Assembly: GCA_016647705.1 (NCBI GenBank)
Contig: JAENRU010000185.1
Span: 62,001-126,000 of the forward strand
Direction: 5' to 3'
Length of the DNA stretch: 64,000 nt
Source of the DNA: Eucommia ulmoides
Taxonomy: Eukaryota > Streptophyta > Magnoliopsida > Garryales > Eucommiaceae
The notes below the pieces were generated by a model. That model did no database searches. It was not told the DNA's origin and was given only the letters and a program-made list of their open reading frames with translations. The translations under genes and the position numbers were made by a program. Shown here one piece after another: positions 57,113 through 64,000 of this stretch; the stretch's first letter is position 1; every line of letters begins with the position of its first letter.

Positions 57113-58699
57113 AAAAGTTGAAGGCAATATGTAGAGAAGAGGGTTGCTAGTGGTTCATTCAAACTTCTTTGAACAAAAATGGTGACATGCAGATTAAGAA
57201 GTTCAATGAAAACCACACATATGGTAAGATTTATTGGAATAGAAATTGTAACACTTCATGGCTGGCTAACCATTATTTGGGTAGAATAAGAAGCAATACA
57301 AAATGGAATCGGGAGGCATTTAAGGATATCGTGGAGACTAAACTTAGTATTGGTGTATCGAAGACCCAAATATTTAAAGTAAAGAGAAAGGCTCTATTGA
57401 TGATTGGGGGGCATAGGATCAATAAAGGCTCTATTGATGATTGGGGGGCATGAGGATCAATAAAAGTTAGTTTGGGATTATACTGAAGAATTGAGAAGAT
57501 CAAATCCTGGAACAACAGTTGATGTGAAGTCTAAGTTTGATGAAGGGGTTGGGCAACCTAGGTTTGAGAGGATATATGTTTGTATAGGAACTCTGAAGCA
57601 AGATTTTGCAAATGGGTGTGAACAATTGTTGCGTTTAGATGGATGCTTCATTAAAGGACTATTTCCTGGGCATATCTCACGTGCAATTGGTGTTGATGGA
57701 AACAGTGGTATGTTTTCTCTTGTATATGTTGTGATAGAGGTTGAGAGTATAAATAGTTGGAAGTGATTCATAGAGCAACTGGTTGTGAATGACATTGGAG
57801 TGACAAACCAACAGAATTGGACATTTATTTCAGATTAGCATATAATTTTATGTTTTTTGAATTAATTTTTTTCTGTTAATTTTCTTGATACTGTATTGTT
57901 TATTTTCTAAACGCACTATAATTTTCTCTACTTTTTTGTTCATTTGTAATTGAACATGGGTTGGAGACAGTTATGAAGAGTTTAATTCATGGTACTGAGC
58001 AAAGAAATTGTTTGAGGCATATATATGACAATTACAAGAAGCAATTCAGAGATAAAATCATGAAAAATGCATTATGGTCTTGTAGTTCTACATATCATGT
58101 GCATTATTTTGGAAGGGCCATAAAGAGGTTGAGAAGTTTAGATGCGAATGCATTTGAGTGGGTGAACTGACATCCTAGAACCCAAACAATTATGTTGCCT
58201 CCTGGTTTAGGAAGGAAACCTATCTAGCCACCTATAAGCCCATCATACCACTCATGAATTCATCCAACATGTGACCCAAATCCCAAAACATTGAGTTGTT
58301 ACCACCGCTTTATCACACACAACCTGGGAGGCCAAAAAAGCAAAGAAAAGGGGACCGGATGAGGCTACAAGAACACCCCTCTCATATTTGTAGAACCTTC
58401 TTGAAGGATTTTCATACGTCCATGAAGTTCTAACCTTAGCAATTTGTCCACAATGACAACACTAGGTTCTTCCTTGCCATGGCAGGTTTGCGATCTGGAT
58501 TGCGGAACAAAAAAAATCAAAGACTCAACCTTCGGCCTTCGATCAGCTTCAGCCTTGCGATCTAGACTGCTCCGATCAATTTCAACTTTAGCCCCGAAAT
58601 TCGAAGCTGCGATGGACTTTCTTCTTCTCCTCTTTAGTCTTCCTCTGTTCTCGTTGGTTTTTTCTTTGAAAATGGAGTAACATACGTACACAAGCATTT

Positions 58700-59256
58700 A
58701 ATGGCTGCCAAAGGTTTTAAGCAAGAAGAATGGAACCTACTCCCTCCGCTTCTTCTTATTTTTATTATTTTTTTAATTTATTTAAACATATAAAAGAGTA
58801 AATGGCCATTATACCCATAAAAAAACTTGTAAAGCGCACGTGGGTCAATTTTCGTCCACTTTGGATAGAAAAACTAACAGAACGATAAATTAAAATAGGT
58901 TATATACTTAGAGAGTTTAAAGTAAACCGAAACAAACTTATTAGGTTATATAGAAACGTGTCAATAATTAAAGGGTTTAAAAGATAGTTTGCCCAAAGTT
59001 TTTTTTATTAGTGCAATTTGTTATAACGGTTGAATTAGGGATGAAATAATACATATAATTAGCAGGTTGTTATAACGCTAGATTTTAGACCTGAAACGCT
59101 AGATTTTGGCTGAAAAAACTTTTTGGAAAAGGGGCCAAAGAGAGAAAAAAAAAAAATACAAAAAAAAAGGGAAAAAGAAAAAAAACAATTTTAAAAGCGA
59201 GAACTTAAAAAAAAATGGCATGAAAAAGTAAAATTAAGAAGTTCTAGAGTTATAAT
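58700..59256. other. AT-rich intergenic DNA, no gene seen
   Basis: Only A and T homopolymers (about 59140-59180) and AT-rich sequence are seen. Confidence 0.45.
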
Positions 59257-59876
59257 TAGGGCTGGCAAAACAGGTATTTACACGATGACATGACGCGAGA
59301 TCGACACGAAATTAGCAGGTCTAGATTTTGCTTATCAGGTATCGGATCGTTATCGTGTCAGACCCGATAACCTGATAAGAAATAGTGCAGGTTATCAGGT
59401 TGACCTGATAACCCAATAGGTTACACGATAAGAATTTCGTGTATTCAGGTTACACGATAACCTGTGACCCAATAGGTTATCCGTTAATTTAATAAATTAT
59501 TTTTACACCTCCCAAATTATCAAATATTACAAATTAGTACTTAATATATATAATAATTTGTTAAGATGGTTTTAAATTAACAGGTTAACAGGTCGTTAAC
59601 GTGTAATGGGTTAACGTGTAATGGGTAGATTAATGTATAATAGAAACCTATCAGGTCTTATCGTGTCGTGTTTACCTGATAGGTTTCGTGTCATCGTGTG
59701 ACACGAAAAATTATCGTGTCGTGTCGTGTCGACACGATAATTTTCGTGTCGTGTTCGTGTTTGGGTAGTCTGACACGATAAGCTTATCGTGTCGTGTTCG
59801 TGTTTGGGTCTTATCGTGTTTCGTGTTATCGTGTAATGACCTGTTACACGACCTGTTACCTGTTTTGCCAGCCCTA
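59257..59876. mobile_element. hAT-type MITE with 'TAGGGCTGGCAAAACAGG' TIRs and CGTGTC arrays
   Basis: The left end TAGGGCTGGCAAAACAGG and right end CCTGTTTTGCCAGCCCTA are perfect 18-bp inverted repeats. The flanking octamers GTTATAAT and GATATATA agree at 5 of 8, so the 8-bp duplication is only weakly supported. The interior is packed with 'ACCTGATA', 'TATCGTGTCGTG' and 'ACACGATAA' words in both orientations and has no transposase. Length 620 bp. Confidence 0.82.
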
Positions 59877-60304
59877 GATATATACTATATAATAAAAGTG
59901 GAAGCAAAAATCAAGAATGAACCACAACTCAAAACAATACATCTCTTTAATCTCTTCATTTTTATCAAATCAATGACTAAGATCTTCAATCTCTCTATTA
60001 ATATTCTCACCTTAGATTTTCTATGAACTAATAACCCTAATTTTTTAAAATATATATTTTCACCTCTTTATTTTTAGGAAAAATCAGTTATAATTTTTAG
60101 ATTTCATATACTGCTCCTCTAATTTATATAAATTTCAAGTAAACCCCTAAAAAAAATTATCCTTTAAAAAATGTTCTATGTTTTCTGTTATATGTAGATT
60201 AAGAATCAAAATTATAACATCAAAATATTTAAATTAAAAATATATATTAATAAATATAATGGGGGGTTAAAAAGTAATTAACCTAAACAAAAACGTGCTT
60301 AATT

Positions 60305-60498
60305 ATATTGACTACCGTCCACGTAAATCACAAGTCTTCTGTCACAACAGCAGCAGTTCATCCTATCCCCCTCCCAAGTCCCGCCCTTCAAATCTCCTAT
60401 ACTGCCGGGAGGCCCGCGACACAGAATACAATATATATCGAATCGGATACAGTTGGGGATCCTAAATTCAACTGGGTTTCGTCACGGGAAGCTCAAGC
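60305..60498 (+). promoter_or_regulatory. Probable leader of the acyl-CoA thioesterase gene
   Basis: A sharp change from AT-rich DNA to mixed, C-rich sequence (CCCCCTCCCAAGTCCCGCCC, about 60366) precedes the start codon. No TATA box is placed with confidence. Confidence 0.35.
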
Positions 60499-62853
60499 AT
60501 GGATACCGAAGAAGGTGAGCCACAATTGACATCGCTCGGTCTTCACCATTTTATCTTCCATTCATTTTTTCCGTTCACAATCTTCAGAATTCGTATCTAA
60601 CTTCGTGTATTCGCGCGTTTGTGTGTATGATCGATCGATTTGTTTGCAGTGACCGAGTTCTTAGGTTGCGTTCCCTTGCTCCAGAGGCTCCCGAGCTCGT
60701 CTCTCAGGAGAATAGCTCAGCTTGTTATTGTTAAACACTACGGTGAATTCCCGTCTTCATTTTTTAAATCAATTTTTTCCCATCCTTTTTAACCCAATTT
60801 TGGGTTTCTTTTCTTTTTCAATTGTTGTTAATATAGTCATGATTCAGTCACAAAGATGTTCTAAATTAGTTTGTTGATTTTTTTTTGTTAATTTCAAGAT
60901 TTTGTAAATTCTGTAGCGAGGATCTCTCGTGGTTCTTTGATGATGCGGGCCGTGGGTGGCGGTACATATCAATGGCGGGTTGGTCCGGTGATTGGGAAAG
61001 ATGAGGATTCAAGTCAATCATTGAAATTGAAAGAGAGGGAGAGAGTGGTAGATCAGTAGTGTGTAGGTATATATTCTTGGAAATCATGATAGTTCTAGGG
61101 TGGAGTCTGATCACTCTGAACCTTCTTTGTGAATCTCTCTGGTCCCTAATGCATCTAGGTGTTTTACAATGGTGGTTGGTGGGCGGCAGTGGCCATGGCG
61201 GGCACACAAATTTGAATATGAGGGGGCAGCCTAATCAAGCGTTGCCCATTGGTTCTATACACGATTCATAACTAGAAAGGTTTTCCGGCCCTTTGCTAAT
61301 CGGAGCTGAAACTCAGGAAATGAAGCGGTTGAAACTTTTGCTTCTGGCATAGACCTTGACAGGCGGAGAACTTGACCAGTTGGTGATGCAATTGGCAAGT
61401 GAACAATGAGTCTTGGTTGAAGACTCCAGCTCGTGGGCTTGGTAGAAGCAAACGAGTTGGCTATGACAGATTTAGCATGTTGTCGCTTATGACTTGGGAT
61501 GGTATGGGACGTTCTTGAGAGAGCTCAAGAATTCTCACTATTTGTTAGATTCATGGACCCAATTCAATTCAGTGGGATCTTTCAGGATGGAGACCGCAAT
61601 ACAAAGACTTCCATGCTACACTCACAGAAAAAAGGACGAGAAAGATTATAAAGTGGTCTAGGACCCAAACTCTTTCCAATAAGGGGTCATTTAGAAAGGC
61701 ACAAAAATACTTTTTGGTTTGGTTTTAGAGATTAATTAACTGAACCCTTACCCTCTCACTCTCTCCATATTTCCTTAATTAAAAAACCAAATTAGATAGC
61801 TCTAATCTATACTAATGGCTATGAGAAAAGCTATATTATTGGGTGACGGATATATATATATTTTTTTAAGAATTTATCATAGAGGGCTACTTAAAGTAAA
61901 AAATAAAAGTCTAAATTAGACAAACACTAGTATGTTTAAGAATTATTGAAAATATTGTGGGTTAACCAAATGTATATATTTTAGGAATATGGTTTGTTTT
62001 TTCCTACATTAGTTTAACTTTAATGTGTCCTAATGTGTTATATTGTGTATTTATTTAATCTAATTTAGGATTCCCATTACATTTCAAGAGACATGTTTTG
62101 ATATTTTATTTTTTATTTTTTTATTTTTTTGAATTTAATATTGGAAGTGCTTTTTTGAAGATCGCGGAGAGCATGTTGTTCGTGAAGGGGAATCTGGGGA
62201 TGGAGTTTACTTCATATGGGAAGGAGAGGTAGGTTGAGCTTTGATTTTGTGGAAGTCCAGAATCCAGATATTATTGTTCAAAAGTTGTATATAATTGTAC
62301 TTAGCGAGAAGTTGCGTATAACTATGATTTTTACAGGCTGAAGTCTGTGGGTCCCTCCATGCTGATGACAAAGATCGTGTTGAGTTCCAACTAAAACGCT
62401 ATGATTATTTTGGGAACGGTGAGATGCGGTCTGGAGTTGCATATCTAGCTGAATGCAACCTCTTATTCACAACTCATTGATGAATCTAAGTTTTCCTATT
62501 ATTGTTTAGCTAGAACAAGTTGGTACTATATGATAATTAATATAAGAAGCTGAGATACAGACAAGAATTCTGGATTGTATTTGCATGGTTTTGCAGGGGC
62601 GGCAAGATCTGCTCATCATGCAGATGTAATTGCATTGTCTAAGGTAGCTCCCCCCCCCCCAACAACAACCCCAAATGGAGTTCACATGCACCCCAATTGT
62701 GAGCTTGTATTGTGCTTCTGATTGCAGTTAACCTGCTTACTGCTGCCTCATGAGCACTGTAATTTGCTCCAGCCAAAATCAATTTGGAATGCAGATACAT
62801 CAACTGAAAAATGCTCACTTGTGGAGCACATATTGCACCTGGAGCCTATAGAA
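60499..62853 (+). CDS. Acyl-CoA thioesterase II with cyclic-nucleotide-binding-like domain, 5' part (gene continues beyond the window)
   Basis: Six exons are visible: 60499-60514, 60650-60742, 62161-62228, 62337-62418, 62597-62643, 62728-62853. All have GT-AG borders and phases agree. The joined N-terminus reads [20 protein letters not shown], then [78 protein letters not shown] and [15 protein letters not shown]. This is the cNMP-binding-like N-terminal domain of plant acyl-CoA thioesterases such as Arabidopsis ACH1/ACH2 (At1g01710 type), whose C-terminal double hot-dog domain hydrolyses fatty acyl-CoA in peroxisomes. That domain is not in the window: no exon is seen between 62854 and 64000. 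The 1.4-kb intron 2 and the last intron hold no recognised gene. The tiny 16-bp first coding exon is supported by the family's MDTE start. Confidence 0.88.
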
Positions 62854-64000
62854 GTACGTTCAAACTCTTTTCTACTTTTATGTTGATTCTTCTGCTTCTT
62901 ATGTCCAGACCTTTGGGGTAGTTTTAGCCTGCGTGTAATTTTGGTGTTGATAATGCATTTTGGATTATTGTACCTTCTCTAATATCTACACAAATCCGTG
63001 GTGAAATATCTAAATTACCTTGTTATGTTTGTCCTTTTGTTTTAGCTTCTGTCTTCATACTGACTATTAATTCCATTTCTTTTGTAGTTATGAGTTCCAC
63101 TTGTTTTTTTCGTAAACTATAAATGCCCTCAAGGTGGGATTTTTTTCCTTCCTCGAATGGATAAAGTATGGGTGGGGACTTGGGAAACTGAAATCGCCCA
63201 TAATATTTTAAAACTGATTCTATGATATGATATGTCATTTTACATATGAACTAGCATTATAGTTTTCAGGGAAATTCTCCCAAAAGTCCCATCTCATAAA
63301 AATATCACTTTATGGAGTCCTGTAGTACTGATTTTTTTACACATGAGATAGTCCTTAGAAAGTTATTTTTGGAAACTTGGGACCTCTCAAAAAGTTTCCC
63401 TAGTTTTTACTCATGTCCCTTTGTCCGTTGTCATGCATACTCACGAGTTCTCTCCATGTTGAGCGTAAAACTTATTTTCACATCTCTCAGTAATTTTTAG
63501 TGTGAATGAAAGTAGTCAAACAAACCCAACATGATCCTTTTGGGGGGCTTATTTTAATTAGTATATAAAGCTATAGTGATTCTATCATGTAAAATATTTT
63601 TCATTGAAAGGACATCTCCTCTGATTTGTGGACTTAAATGGGTGTTGATGCAAACGTGATCTTAAGCCTTATTTTGCTTGGGATTCTTGTGCTTAAACCA
63701 ACCAATGTACACGTGACGGTTTGTATTTTATGAAATCTCTTCTATTAAATAAGACTAACAATAATTGGTGTAATAGATTATGTGATTTGGGAGGGATGCT
63801 AGCTTTATATACAGAGTCCTCTGGCACATTTTTTCGGCTCATTACACACCTCCTATAGTCCTGTGAAACAATTGGGCCAACAATCTTGGACCACTTGTGG
63901 ATAGAAAGCAAAGTCTTTCTAGTATATATAATATAACTCTTAACATATTGACAGTTGGGACTTCTTGGAACTTTTTGACTACTGTGTCACTCAGATTTCT
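62854..64000 (+). other. Intron (incomplete) of the acyl-CoA thioesterase gene
   Basis: It follows the donor GTACGTTC at 62854. The next expected exon (the LNIFRG... start of the thioesterase domain) does not appear before the window ends. The sequence is AT-rich with no other gene. Confidence 0.6.

Larger units (their letters stand above)
55340..58380 (+). mobile_element. Decayed Mutator-like (MULE) transposase gene
   Basis: Pieces follow the family order on the plus strand: a PB1-like N-terminal stretch (FSVKVHYGG ... EYVKGALCYFDNWYEVK) at 55760-55860; an acidic spacer with a triplicated unit; the MuDR N-terminal motif at 56960-57050 (WELGILLSSGTELVRALKEY); WLANHYLGRIRSNTKWNREA at about 57260; the core YVCIGTLKQDFANGCEQLLR with LDGCFIKGLFPGHISRAIGV at 57570-57700 and NQQNWTFISD near 57830; then EQRNCLRHIYDNYKKQFRDK at about 58000; and a C-terminal QPGRPKKQRKGDRMR near 58320. 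Stops, frame changes and a deletion of the SWIM region show it is dead. The protein is a cut-and-paste transposase of the MULE superfamily; terminal repeats were not found. Confidence 0.82.

Noticed and set aside
58365..58697. 110-codon minus-strand frame next to the MULE remnant
   Set aside because: I recognise no domain, and the opposite strand is open too. It overlaps the end of the MULE region and looks like chance.
61059..61271. 70-codon frame inside intron 2 of the thioesterase gene
   Set aside because: It shows no family match, lies wholly within an intron whose flanking exons join in phase, and the opposite strand is equally open.

Overview
This window is nuclear DNA from a flowering plant, almost certainly a eudicot. 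The genes are split by GT-AG introns, the intergenic DNA is very AT-rich, and plant-specific families are present (PPR, BZR1-beta-amylase fusion, plant mono/diacylglycerol-lipase-like hydrolase). Tourist-like, hAT, Mutator, Copia, SINE and TRIM elements are dense. I cannot name the species.

Layout. (1) 1-1481, minus: 5' two-thirds of an intron-less PLS-type pentatricopeptide repeat (PPR) gene, cut by the window edge. (2) 1.6-9.2 kb: LINE remnant, two long-TIR PIF/Harbinger-like elements, a SINE tail, an old TRIM and a possible 30-codon two-exon ORF. (3) 9881-11432, plus: a complete two-exon 2-oxoglutarate/Fe(II) dioxygenase. (4) 11.4-23.5 kb: gene-free repeats, including a 2656-bp solo LTR with a perfect TACTA target-site duplication nested in an older GC-richer element, a third long-TIR element, a SINE and a hAT-type MITE. 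(5) 23850-44067, plus: two beta-amylase genes in tandem. The first (9 exons, 542 codons) looks like a plastid BAM2-type enzyme. The second (10 exons) is a BAM7-type fusion of a BZR1 DNA-binding domain to a beta-amylase domain. The shared exons have the same phases and almost the same lengths, so the two are paralogues from a tandem duplication. The second copy has lost a catalytic glutamate (Val instead) and carries a one-base insertion in a T run that breaks the frame. (6) 46.0-46.7 kb: hAT transposase fragment. (7) 47036-52122, minus: five coding exons of an alpha/beta-hydrolase with a GHSLG lipase motif; its last exon carries a 201-bp tandem duplication that rewrites the C-terminus. (8) 53.5-58.4 kb: a decayed Ty1/Copia pol (minus) next to a decayed Mutator-like transposase (plus) with a 234-bp tandem triplication. 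(9) 60499-end, plus: first six exons of a peroxisomal-type acyl-CoA thioesterase with an N-terminal cyclic-nucleotide-binding-like domain; the gene runs off the window.

The genes do not form a pathway. The main biological unit is the BAM pair: one copy is built for plastid starch breakdown, the other for nuclear DNA binding with a sugar-binding-like domain that is probably not an enzyme. The most notable sequence-level observations are the Glu-to-Val change and frameshift in the BAM7-type copy, the TRIM sitting 38 bp from a BAM splice acceptor, the lipase tail duplication and the perfect-TSD solo LTR. I found no tRNA or rRNA genes and no CRISPR arrays. All family assignments come from motif recognition by eye; no search was run.
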